DNA from: JAGLOK01 sp963676355
Lineage (GTDB): Bacteria; Bacillota; Clostridia; Christensenellales; UMGS416
NCBI GenBank assembly: GCA_963676355.1
Contig: OY781093.1
Location: 1,612,001-1,676,000, forward strand
Length of the DNA stretch: 64,000 bases
Direction: 5' to 3'
Part shown: positions 17,948 to 26,385 of the stretch, piece after piece
Numbering within the stretch: position 1 is the stretch's first letter
Layout: each line of letters begins with the position of its first letter
Notes under the pieces: generated by a model
Database searches by the model: none
Told to the model about the DNA's origin: nothing
Seen by the model: the letters and a program-made list of their open reading frames with translations, nothing else
Program-made: the position numbers and the translations under genes

Positions 17948-18775
17948 ATGGAATTTAAACGCAACATTTTCGGGAAGCCACAGTTTGGGAAACGCGGGTC
18001 TGCCGAAAGAATAATAATGATTTTAGTGATACTGTTTGCAATAATCACAGTATATACGATTTTTTTCCGCGTGGAATATAAGTGGGAAGATTTTCAAGGT
18101 GAAGTTGCCGCCTCGATGGCTTCAAACTTTTTAAGGTTTGATAAACTTCAGGCGGATAAAGTAGCAGAGATGCTTGCGAGCCTTTTAAATACTCTCGCAC
18201 TGGCTTTTCTTACTACGGTGATGGGATTTATTTTCGGATTCATATTCGGCCTTCTCGCGGCACGGAATCTGTCAAATGGACCATTAACTGTTGCAGTGCG
18301 CTCGGTTGCTACATTTATACGGGCGGTGCCCACTATAATATGGGTGCTGATATTCGTATCAGGCTTTGGGCTTACAGCCACGACAGCAGTAGTGGGTATG
18401 TTTTTTCACACATTCGCTTTTTTTGTGAAGTCATTTGCAGAGGCCTTTGAAGAAATAGACAAAGGCACGATAGAGGCACTTAGAGCTACAGGATCCACAT
18501 GGTTTCAGATAGTATTTGGAGCCGTTATACCATCATCTCTTACAAAGATGATTTCGTGGCTTGCTTTGCGCAGCGAGATAAATTTCGGTGTTGCGGTGGT
18601 TATAGGCCCGGCCGCAGGAGTACCTGGAACAATAGGTACAATTATAAACAACGCTTCGAGAGCGGGGGAATATCACATACAGGGCTTCGGGGTCTTTCTT
18701 ATATTCCTTACTGCTTTTGTTATGGAAACGCTTATAAACAGGTTAAGGCAGAAAAGCATTATAGCGGGACATTAA
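17948..18775 (+). CDS. phnE: Phosphonate ABC transporter permease PhnE (second copy)
   Basis: This is the second permease, 275 residues, with a short basic N-terminus and about six membrane segments. It carries the loop EALRATGSTWFQIVFGAVIP and the conserved FIRAVPTIIWVLIFV. It follows the first copy with no gap. Paired phnE genes are common and the two products are expected to form one channel with PhnC and PhnD. Confidence 0.92.
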   Translation: MEFKRNIFGKPQFGKRGSAERIIMILVILFAIITVYTIFFRVEYKWEDFQGEVAASMASNFLRFDKLQADKVAEMLASLLNTLALAFLTTVMGFIFGFIFGLLAARNLSNGPLTVAVRSVATFIRAVPTIIWVLIFVSGFGLTATTAVVGMFFHTFAFFVKSFAEAFEEIDKGTIEALRATGSTWFQIVFGAVIPSSLTKMISWLALRSEINFGVAVVIGPAAGVPGTIGTIINNASRAGEYHIQGFGVFLIFLTAFVMETLINRLRQKSIIAGH

Positions 18776-18785
18776 AAGGAACGAT

Positions 18786-19625
18786 ATGAAAGCAGATTTA
18801 CATGTACACACAACCAATACGGATTGTTCGCACAGCCCGGAGACAGTTTTCCGTATGGCAAAAGCTATAGGTATTACGACTATAGCTGTTACAGACCATG
18901 ATACTCTATATGGTATAGATGACAATAAGCGTATCGCTGAAGAAATCGGCATTGGATACATATCCGGTATAGAAGTAAGCGCGTATGATTACGCAAATGA
19001 GGTGCCGTGCCATATCGTGGGTCTTCATGTGTGCACGGGATATAGACCATTGGAGGATATGATAGCAGCAGTGACTGAAAGCAGGCACAAGCATTCCGCT
19101 ATCCAAATACAAAAGCTCAATGAAATGGGATTCTATCTGTCTCCTGAAGATTTTGCAGATAAAACGGGCGTACATGGCATATACAAACAGCATATAATGC
19201 ATGCATTGCTTGAAAAAGGCTATGTAAAGCAAATGTTTGGAAGCTTCTATTCCAGCATGTTTAAAAAGGGCGGGCCTTTGTATCTTAAAATAGATTATCC
19301 GAAGCATACAGATGCGGTACGCGCACTGGCGGAATCAGGAGCACTTCCCATACTGGCACATCCAACACAATATAATAATACTGGGCAGGTAGAAAAACTG
19401 ATGGAATGCGGGCTTTTTGGAATGGAAGTGAGCTATCCTTCAGCAAATGCTGAACAAACCACTGAGCTTATCAGCATATGCGATCAGTATGGATTGTTTA
19501 AGTCGGCAGGGTCTGATTTTCACGGGACTTATGCGAAAGATACTACAGGCTATATTGGTTCGCATTATGTGAGCGATATAGATGCCCTTTTGAATTTCAG
19601 CGATAAGGATAGCGGGTCAGTATGA
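18786..19625 (+). CDS. phnPP: PHP-domain cyclic phosphate dihydrolase, PhnPP type
   Basis: The 279-residue product is a PHP-superfamily metallophosphoesterase. Metal-binding motifs are all present: DLHVHTTNTDCSHSPE near residue 3, VTDHDTLYG near 37, SGIEVSAYDY near 60, PILAHPTQY near 185 and SAGSDFHG near 240. A PHP enzyme from Eggerthella lenta converts the PhnJ product, 5-phosphoribosyl 1,2-cyclic phosphate, to ribose 5-phosphate and phosphate in two hydrolyses. The position right after phnE and the lack of phnP and phnN here support that role. Other PHP phosphoesterases have similar motifs, so the name is inferred from context. Confidence 0.75.
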   Translation: MKADLHVHTTNTDCSHSPETVFRMAKAIGITTIAVTDHDTLYGIDDNKRIAEEIGIGYISGIEVSAYDYANEVPCHIVGLHVCTGYRPLEDMIAAVTESRHKHSAIQIQKLNEMGFYLSPEDFADKTGVHGIYKQHIMHALLEKGYVKQMFGSFYSSMFKKGGPLYLKIDYPKHTDAVRALAESGALPILAHPTQYNNTGQVEKLMECGLFGMEVSYPSANAEQTTELISICDQYGLFKSAGSDFHGTYAKDTTGYIGSHYVSDIDALLNFSDKDSGSV

Positions 19626-20320
19626 AATCAGGAAAAACTATTATAAGAGGAATTGTTTTTTGTATTTCTATTTTGGGTGTGTCAATGCTGTGCTCAGCGT
19701 GTGGTGAAAAAAAGCCGGAAGCGCTCCAAGTTGAGTATTTTTACTACAATACATGCGCCTCCTGCGAACCGGAAAAGGAATTTTATGAAGACTTTGAAAC
19801 TATAACAGGAATTTCGCAGGTGACGAGCGATGTTAAAATAAAAACGTATAATGTTTTTACAGATGATGGCGAAAAAGTGTGGAAAAAGGTAGCTAAAAAA
19901 ATGAAGCTGTCTGAAGACCCGGATTTTCCTGTGCTGCTAATTGGAAATGAAATTATTTATATTTCTGATACTCCAACAGTAGAAAAACTGGAAAACAAAA
20001 AGGTAGAGATTCTCGCTTTTATTTCGGCAGACTGTTCTGCCTGCACAGAAGCAGGAGATAATGTTATTTCAAATATTCCTAAAAAAGTCCCAATTGCTGG
20101 AGTTGATATAGACACTAGTGTAAGAGTAATAACACTCACCACAAACGATGATAAAGTACTGTTCAAAAAGTACTGCCAAGCATACCACGTAAAAGAAGAA
20201 ATGCAGATAACGCCTATTGTGTTTGTTGGTAAAGCTGCACTGTCCGGTAATGACGAGATCTCAAAATTGCACGATTTCATAGACAATGTAATGGCACTTG
20301 AAACAATATCTGTTCAATAG
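19622..20320 (+). CDS. Thioredoxin-like lipoprotein with two CxxC motifs
   Basis: The 232-residue product has a signal peptide with lipobox LCSAC and two thioredoxin-like halves. The first has CASC near residue 45 and a later cis-Pro-like DFPVLLIG. The second has CSAC near residue 141 and ITPIVFVG. It is likely an extracytoplasmic thiol reductase or oxidase. It overlaps phnPP by ATGA, so it is translated with the phn operon. A decayed rhodanese lipoprotein lies just downstream, which suggests an original sulfur or redox partner rather than a true phosphonate role. Confidence 0.7.
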   Translation: MKSGKTIIRGIVFCISILGVSMLCSACGEKKPEALQVEYFYYNTCASCEPEKEFYEDFETITGISQVTSDVKIKTYNVFTDDGEKVWKKVAKKMKLSEDPDFPVLLIGNEIIYISDTPTVEKLENKKVEILAFISADCSACTEAGDNVISNIPKKVPIAGVDIDTSVRVITLTTNDDKVLFKKYCQAYHVKEEMQITPIVFVGKAALSGNDEISKLHDFIDNVMALETISVQ

Positions 20321-20442
20321 CAAATTATCGAGTAAAAAAGCAAAGAAACTAGCGAATAGCCCACTATTTATTTTATAAATCTTACTAGGAGCATAAAAGT
20401 GAAGATTTTAAGATGGAAGGATAAAGAGTGGGAAATTTTTTG

Positions 20443-20778
20443 ATGATCCTATTTGTTTTATTTATGACAATACTCATAACGGCATGCTTCTCAGAAAAAA
20501 CTATTGAAAAGCATAGGTAGAGTATTTTGCGGAATTTTCCGTAAGCCGTACTTTAACCTTGGAAGATTTGTTTTCAAGGATTGATGCAGGAGAAAACCCG
20601 TTTATTTTAAACATACGCCAAAAAGATACATATAATATGAGAATATACCGCAGCCTGGGGCAGTGACTTGGCTGAAAAGGTTTCAATGCTGCCGATAGAT
20701 AAACCTTTTTTGTATACTGCGATACAGGGGAGAGATCACACGAGGAAAAATATTTTGCTAAAACCAAGAGTAGATTAG
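20443..20778 (+). pseudogene. Broken rhodanese-like lipoprotein gene
   Basis: A lipoprotein signal starting MILFVLFMTILITAC is followed by a TAG after about 25 codons. In shifted frames the sequence continues with rhodanese-type pieces: TLEDLFSRIDAGENPFILNI, then RQKDTYN, a stop, and DLAEKVSMLPIDKPFLYTAI. The expected active-site cysteine of the rhodanese loop is not found (QGRDHTRK stands in its place). Several stops and a deletion make it a pseudogene. The stretch from 20779 to 20989 shows nothing further. Confidence 0.75.
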
Positions 20779-20989
20779 CCAGTTTTTTATATCGCTGCTA
20801 TCATAATACTCATGATGATAACATTAAAAAATTGATTCTTATGGTAAGCCAAGAAATGAAAGTAAGACGCCAATTTTTTCCTTTATAAAACAATGAAGAG
20901 AAAGATTACTATAAGGCATTTTTTAAGTGAAATTTTATGCACTAACAAGTCATAGTTAATATTACTTTTGTTATTTTTTCATCAAATTA

Positions 20990-22437
20990 TTGGACACTAC
21001 TTTCTTCAATAATACGCAAGTACTTATAAATTGAGGTTCTGCTTAGATCGTTTAATCTTACAAATTTAAAGATGATGATTTTTCATTTGTGAATTGAGTA
21101 ATATATTGCACTATCCATAAAGTTCTTTATACTAAACCTTTATATTATGTATGGAGGTTTTAAGTGAACAAAAATTATTCAAATGAACAAAAACGAAAAT
21201 TAGTTGGCCTTTATAAGAAAGGTCGGAAGGTTAGCGATATCTGTAAAGAATATGGTGTATCTAAGACATCAATGTACGATTGGATAAAGGATTACCAATG
21301 CGTGAAGATGGGCGACGGTACAAGGATATCTGCAAAGGATTATTATGATCTTCAAAAAAGTTATCAAAAGCTGAAAACAGATTACAACATTCTAAGAGAG
21401 TGCAATTGTACAGTTAATTCAAGCTTGAGTAATAAACTTGAAACAATAGCAGCGCTTGATGGTAAATATACAATTCATGCTTTATGTAGAGTATTAGGAG
21501 TTAGAAGATCTACTTATTATCATTACAAATTAAGACGGCCAGAACAGACTGAGATTGAGAAACAAGATTTAATTTTAAAGCCAGTCATTGAAGAAATCTT
21601 TGAACAGACTAAAGGAAGAATAGGATCAAAGAAAATACGCTATTTGATAAAAAAACGAGGCATCTCGACCAGTGCTAAAAGAGTGAGAAGATTGATGAAA
21701 GAAATGGATTTGGTTTGCAGGCCAAAAAGAAAAGGTATCCAGTACAATTTTTCTAGAAGCTCTGAAAATTGTGTGAACTTACTTGAAAGAAATTTTGATC
21801 AGACTGAACCTAATAAAGTATGGGTAAGTGATATTACTTATATTAGAGTGAATCGTAAAGCTTACTATTTATGTGTAATGATTGATTTATTTTCGCGAAA
21901 GGTAATAGGCTATAAGGTAAATGATATTCAAGAAGGTTCGCTAGTTATGGAAACATTTAAGGATGCGTATAAATCTCGAAATCCTAAAGGAGGATTGATA
22001 TTGCATAGCGACCGAGGAAAGCAATACAAGACAAATGAATTTAGAACTTTGATTAGGGAGAAAGGGTTTGAATCTTCTTTTTCAAAACCTGGTTGTCCTT
22101 ATGATAATGCAGTAGCAGAGTCGTTTTTTAGAATGTTTAAGCAAGAAGAAGCCAATCATATCTACTACAAGACTTCTGATGATTTAATGGTATCAATTAA
22201 CGAGTATATTAACTTTTTCAATGACGAAAGACCGCATGCAAAATTAGGTAATTTAACACCAAATGAAAAAGAGAGAAACTATTATAAATTGCTTAGAGAA
22301 GGGACAAGCAGTTTGAACACAAGAGAATATAGTACAGAAGAACTTATTATGAATGTCTAGTGCTGCCTGTTTGTGTAGCTTATAGGTACTTATTATAAAA
22401 AGGGAACGTGTTTCGGATTCCCGGAATAAGTGTCCAA
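20990..22437 (+). mobile_element. IS3-family insertion sequence, complete
   Basis: The left end TTGGACACTACTTT (20990) and the right end, which reads TTGGACACTTATTCC on the minus strand (ending 22437), form imperfect terminal inverted repeats around one transposase gene. Length is about 1.45 kb. No clear target duplication could be read. Its right end lies 20 bases from the tRNA-Ser fragment. Confidence 0.8.
21164..22360 (+). CDS. IS3-family transposase, single fused ORF
   Basis: The 398-residue protein starts with a HTH segment (ICKEYGVSKTSMYDWIKDY) and continues into an IS3 OrfB-type DDE integrase. The catalytic residues are visible as VSDITYI (Asp), LHSDRGKQY (Asp) and VAESFFRMFKQEE (Glu). 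Most IS3 elements make this protein by a -1 frameshift between orfA and orfB; here both parts are in one frame without any slippery heptamer being needed. GGAGG lies upstream of the GTG at 21164. It appears intact. Confidence 0.9.
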   Translation: MNKNYSNEQKRKLVGLYKKGRKVSDICKEYGVSKTSMYDWIKDYQCVKMGDGTRISAKDYYDLQKSYQKLKTDYNILRECNCTVNSSLSNKLETIAALDGKYTIHALCRVLGVRRSTYYHYKLRRPEQTEIEKQDLILKPVIEEIFEQTKGRIGSKKIRYLIKKRGISTSAKRVRRLMKEMDLVCRPKRKGIQYNFSRSSENCVNLLERNFDQTEPNKVWVSDITYIRVNRKAYYLCVMIDLFSRKVIGYKVNDIQEGSLVMETFKDAYKSRNPKGGLILHSDRGKQYKTNEFRTLIREKGFESSFSKPGCPYDNAVAESFFRMFKQEEANHIYYKTSDDLMVSINEYINFFNDERPHAKLGNLTPNEKERNYYKLLREGTSSLNTREYSTEELIMNV

Positions 22438-22457
22438 TATAGCGTTCCCCGTTCAAT

Positions 22458-22516
22458 TGGCGGAGAGAGAGGGATTCGAACCCTCGGTACAGTTACCCGT
22501 ACACATGATTTCCAAA
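22458..22516 (-). other. 3' fragment of tRNA-Ser(GGA): attachment-site scar
   Basis: The minus strand reads from the anticodon loop (TTTGGAAATC) through the variable arm (GTACGGGTAACTGTACC), the T arm (GGTTCGAATCC) and the acceptor end to CCGCCA. Sequence upstream of the anticodon no longer matches a tRNA, so only the 3' part is present. This is the usual scar left where a tyrosine integrase used a tRNA gene, and an integrase starts 113 bases away. The intact tRNA-Ser is not in the window. Confidence 0.85.
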
Positions 22517-22628
22517 CATCACGAACACTATACTTATTAGCTGAAACCCTACTTATTACTTGATTTAAAAATTTGTATGTTTTTCAATATTAGGCGCGGT
22601 GGCTAACAAGTGGCTAACAAATCTTATC

Positions 22629-23648
22629 TTATTTTATTTTCTCAATTTCTGAACGTAAATACCCCAAACTTAGTGTTGTATAGTTCTCGGCCGACATTGC
22701 ATAGTCTGTATGTCCCATTAAATTAAAATGCGCAATTTCATCAACATTGTTCATAGCACAAAGAGAGCTGAATGTGTCTCTGCAGCTACGAGGAGTGAGC
22801 CTGCGCAGTCCAAGTGTTTCAAGCGCAGGATAGAAATGTTTATCTCTGAAAGTTCTTAAGGAATACTTCTGACCTTCCGGAGAACAAAAAACAGTTTCTC
22901 CTTTTAAGGAAAGAAAATAGTCTACATATTCTTGAATGGAAGAATGAATAGGTACTGGGCGATCTATACCGGCTTCTGTTTTAATTCCACCATAAAATAT
23001 CTTATTGACCTTATCATAATTGAATACAGTCAGTTCCAAATGAGCAGTAGGTCTATAGCCCAAGTATATCATTGTCAAAATAAGTTTTACATCATGTAAG
23101 TGATCATTTTTTTTCAGCGTGATCAGTTCGACATCATTAAAGGGCTTTGTTTTATTTTTAGATTTACGCGGTAACTCCAAGAATTGAGCATAGTTCTTAT
23201 GGCATATATCGTTCTGCATGGCATACTTATAAAGCTGATTTATGAGCGAACGGATTTTTTCAAGTGCGGATCTGCCTTGCTTGAGTGCATATTCATCAAT
23301 GATGTTTTGAAAGTGTGAAGTTCTAAGTTCTGCAAATTTAAGATTATGTAGAAGCACACATTTTTTATATGCTGCAACATAACCTTCCTTCATAGGTCTG
23401 CTGATTTTTTTGTATTTTGATTTTGACCATTCGTCATATACTTCTTTAAACTTAACGTTCGGCCGTTCGGTTGGATTTATTGTGTATTTTAATAGAGCTT
23501 CCATAGCTTCTTTTTTTGTAGCATGTGTTGATGTGTAGCGGTTACGAGTACCATCATCATTATAGCCAAGAGTTATAGACATAACCCAAGGCTTTCTTCG
23601 CTTTCCAGAATTTTTGTAAACGCTACCAGCGTTATTTGGTCGTTTCAT
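22629..23648 (-). CDS. int: Tyrosine-type site-specific integrase
   Basis: The 339-residue product has the layout of Firmicute element integrases: an arm-binding N-terminus (KRRKPWVMSITLGYNDDGTR), a core-binding domain (about 60-160) and a catalytic domain. Catalytic residues seen are Arg in YLGYRP, Lys in GGIKTEAG, Arg in SCRDTF, His in LMGHTDY and Tyr in SAENYTT. The His of the usual HxxR box is replaced by Arg (PRSCR), which may alter or weaken activity. It reads toward the tRNA-Ser scar, as expected for an element entering at a tRNA 3' end. Confidence 0.9.
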   Translation of the reverse strand: MKRPNNAGSVYKNSGKRRKPWVMSITLGYNDDGTRNRYTSTHATKKEAMEALLKYTINPTERPNVKFKEVYDEWSKSKYKKISRPMKEGYVAAYKKCVLLHNLKFAELRTSHFQNIIDEYALKQGRSALEKIRSLINQLYKYAMQNDICHKNYAQFLELPRKSKNKTKPFNDVELITLKKNDHLHDVKLILTMIYLGYRPTAHLELTVFNYDKVNKIFYGGIKTEAGIDRPVPIHSSIQEYVDYFLSLKGETVFCSPEGQKYSLRTFRDKHFYPALETLGLRRLTPRSCRDTFSSLCAMNNVDEIAHFNLMGHTDYAMSAENYTTLSLGYLRSEIEKIK

Positions 23649-23994
23649 ATGATGCTCTCCTGTGAGTGATTGCTTTTGAGATTATCACAAATGGAGATTT
23701 TCTCAATGGCAGAAATCGATAAAAACTGCTGGCAAAATAATAACTATAAAAATAAATGCAACCTTTTTATTTTTATTTTACTCTTACCTACATAGAGAAA
23801 ACAATTTATTACAAATTTATTAATCTTAATACTATATTGACAATATTTGCCTAGCATATTACTATAATATTATGAAAAATTTTCAAAAATATTACAAGAT
23901 CAAATTAATTCATATTAAATAGAAAATAGATAATAGGGTAATAAATAATAGCCATAGATTGTTAGCTTTGTTATACGTAAAGCCTTTATAACAA
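23649..23994. repeat. Conserved integrase upstream region, copy A
   Basis: About 345 bases upstream of the integrase are repeated with roughly 85-90% identity at 28630-28967. Both copies end in an 8-bp inverted repeat, TTGTTATA and TATAACAA (here 23968-23975 and 23987-23994), separated by 11 bases. No gene is seen. The region may hold the integrase promoter, arm-binding sites or an operator. Confidence 0.8.
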
Positions 23995-24004
23995 TATATA
24001 AAAG

Positions 24005-24097
24005 GTGGTGATGCACTATGAAGTATTAAAAAGCCCTAACTAAACTTAGGCTGGAACCTATCGCCTTGAGCCGGCGATGTGAGTGAAGGAAGGGCTT
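24005..24097 (+). ncRNA. Structured leader RNA candidate (three-way junction)
   Basis: AAGCCCT (24031) pairs with AGGGCTT (24091), enclosing TAGG/CCTA (24047, 24057) and TCGCC/GGCGA (24061, 24073). CCTAA at 24035 can pair instead with TTAGG at 24046, giving two alternative folds. Just upstream, GGTGGTGATG begins a tiny frame (MHYEVLKSPN) like the start of holin-like type I toxin genes, so it may be the remnant of such a toxin RNA. It lies 50 bases upstream of a secreted-protein gene. Confidence 0.4.
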
Positions 24098-24147
24098 GAG
24101 AACATTATATCATAATAGGCTCGAACAAATAAATTATAGGAGCTATA

Positions 24148-26361
24148 ATGAAGAGAGATAAAATAATCATTGCTTTTTTGGTTATCGCGGCTATGGTATT
24201 TGCGGGTATTTCAGCATATGCAGCGGACGATAATCAGATAACTCAGGAAGACGAACCAAAGAAACTAAATGAAATAGTTGAAAAAAGAACTTTGACAAGT
24301 AAAGCGTATGCAATGTCGGATGGCACAATAAGGCATGAGCTTTATGCGACAGATATCCATTACAAAGATGATAGTGGTAAGCTACAGGAAATTGATATCA
24401 AAGTTAAAGATATCGACAGTACTAAAAGTAATGGATATAAATTTAAAAATGGCGAAAACAGCTGGGATGTATACTTTGCCGATAAAGGTAAAGCATCAGA
24501 TTTAGTAAGCATTACGCAGGATGACTATGGTATTTCCTTTTCAATGGATAAAACAAAAAGCGCATACACTGCAGTTAAATCTACTAAAATGGAAAAAGGG
24601 AAATCTGCATTACATGATATGTATATGGAAGATCCGACAGTAGTTGTTTATTCCGATGTAATGGATAATGTAGATTTAGCATATACAATAAGGGAGTGTT
24701 ATCTCAAAGAAGATATTATATTGAATGCTGTTCCTGAGACCAATGAATTTAACTTTACTGTGAAAGTAAAGAACCTCAAACTAGTTTTAAAAGAAAATAC
24801 ATTGTACTATAATGACGCAAAAACTGGTGAGACAGTGTTTTATTCAGGAAATTTATTTATGGAAGATAGTAAGGGTAATTTTTCTGAAGATGTGACTATG
24901 AAGCTAACAGAAAATAGTGAAGGACAATATACTCTTACTGTAGTAGCGAGTGAAAAGTTCTTAAAAGATGAAAACACAGCTTATCCTGTAACTATTGATC
25001 CTACGATTCAAAATAATAGCACATATGATGTTTTTGTCTCAAGTAAGATGGCATCAACTAATATGAATTCTGGCTCAACAAGAGCACCTTATTTAAGAAC
25101 GGGTAAAGATAGTGATTATTATATAAGAAGAAGCTATATTAAATTTAGAGATTCTGATATAAGCAATGCTGTTCCAAGTGGTTATACCATATCATCAGCA
25201 TTTTTAGATTTATATAAATATAGTTCTGCAGGAACTATATCTTTGAGAGCATATAGAGCAGCAGGTAGTTGGAACTCAAACTCCCTTACATGGAATAATA
25301 AACCTGGATATACTGGGTCATATTCATCATCTTATTATTACGGTAGTAGTTGGTATAGGATGAATATATCAAATTTTGTTATAGGGTGGAGAAATGGTTC
25401 AATTACGAATAACGGAGTAGTAGTTAGGGCAGTAACTGAAAGCAGTACAAGTGTGTGGACAACATTTAGATCCTCAGATAACTGGTCAACTGATAGAAGA
25501 CCAAAGCTTGTAATAAATACTACCGCGACTATAACCCCAACACCAGCACCGACAGCTACCCCCGCTCCCACGGCAGTCACTGATGTTGATATTACTTCAG
25601 TTACTCCTATTGAGGGCTATATGCTAAAAGGACAAACTTACCAGATAAAAGCATATGTTAATGGAGGAAATAACCCTATTGTTAAGATTTATCATGAATA
25701 TAATGATGTAAGCAGTAAATTATTAGGTCAATTCAGTAATGGAGGTTCATATTATTATTTGAATTTTACACCGGACCAGGCGGGGCATGCAATCCTTGAT
25801 CATACAACAAAAACATATTATTCAAGTATTCATACGATAGCGGATGATGGAAATTCTTCAGATAGATATAATAGTAAGTCCTTATATATTTGTGGTAAAG
25901 ACAAAGCATATTATGAAGGGGTAGATTCAACTTTCGAATATAATTCGCTTACTGATAATTCATTTAGATTTCCTCGAACCGATAGATACAATTGTGCAGC
26001 ATATGCTGTTGGAGTAAATGATCAACAATTTCTTTTTAATAGTGGTACCGGTAGTAATCCTACTTTAGATGATCTTGAAGATTTTATGTTTAAAACAGGA
26101 ACTAAATGGTCAACAAGAGACGGAGATGCTTATACAAGTGAAGTAGCATACAATGAATATCCAGATATCATTTATTATACTGATTACCCAAACGGTACTG
26201 GATCAGATCATCATTTTGCAAAAGTAATTTCGTGGGATTCAAATGGAGTTCCAGATGAACTACTTTCTAAATGGGGACCAAACGAGGTGACTCATAGTAC
26301 TGGATATCAACCATTTCAAGGTATATATGGTAGTACTGCTATTAAATTTTACAAAAAATAG
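24148..26361 (+). CDS. Secreted DNRLRE-domain protein with cysteine-peptidase-like C-terminus
   Basis: The 737-residue protein has a signal peptide (cleavage near AYA-ADD, residue 26). An N-terminal beta region ends in YPVTIDPTIQ near residue 290 and is followed by a DNRLRE-type module (about 291-455, with SYIKFRDSDI and LTWNNKP). A linker rich in Thr-Pro (about 458-472) leads to an Ig-like stretch and a C-terminal domain. That last domain has YNCAAYAVG with Cys616 and DHHFAKV with His688/689, a Cys-His pair typical of NlpC/papain-like folds. Secreted cell-surface or effector roles are possible. GGAG precedes the ATG. Confidence 0.65.
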   Translation: MKRDKIIIAFLVIAAMVFAGISAYAADDNQITQEDEPKKLNEIVEKRTLTSKAYAMSDGTIRHELYATDIHYKDDSGKLQEIDIKVKDIDSTKSNGYKFKNGENSWDVYFADKGKASDLVSITQDDYGISFSMDKTKSAYTAVKSTKMEKGKSALHDMYMEDPTVVVYSDVMDNVDLAYTIRECYLKEDIILNAVPETNEFNFTVKVKNLKLVLKENTLYYNDAKTGETVFYSGNLFMEDSKGNFSEDVTMKLTENSEGQYTLTVVASEKFLKDENTAYPVTIDPTIQNNSTYDVFVSSKMASTNMNSGSTRAPYLRTGKDSDYYIRRSYIKFRDSDISNAVPSGYTISSAFLDLYKYSSAGTISLRAYRAAGSWNSNSLTWNNKPGYTGSYSSSYYYGSSWYRMNISNFVIGWRNGSITNNGVVVRAVTESSTSVWTTFRSSDNWSTDRRPKLVINTTATITPTPAPTATPAPTAVTDVDITSVTPIEGYMLKGQTYQIKAYVNGGNNPIVKIYHEYNDVSSKLLGQFSNGGSYYYLNFTPDQAGHAILDHTTKTYYSSIHTIADDGNSSDRYNSKSLYICGKDKAYYEGVDSTFEYNSLTDNSFRFPRTDRYNCAAYAVGVNDQQFLFNSGTGSNPTLDDLEDFMFKTGTKWSTRDGDAYTSEVAYNEYPDIIYYTDYPNGTGSDHHFAKVISWDSNGVPDELLSKWGPNEVTHSTGYQPFQGIYGSTAIKFYKK

Positions 26362-26385
26362 ATTAATTTAGTATAGGAGTAATTT

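Noticed and set aside
20501..20767. An 88-codon minus-strand frame
   Set aside because: The plus strand carries recognisable rhodanese pieces in broken frames; the minus frame is their shadow.
22458..22516. A complete tRNA-Ser gene
   Set aside because: Sequence before the anticodon loop does not form the D arm or the 5' acceptor strand, so only a fragment is present.
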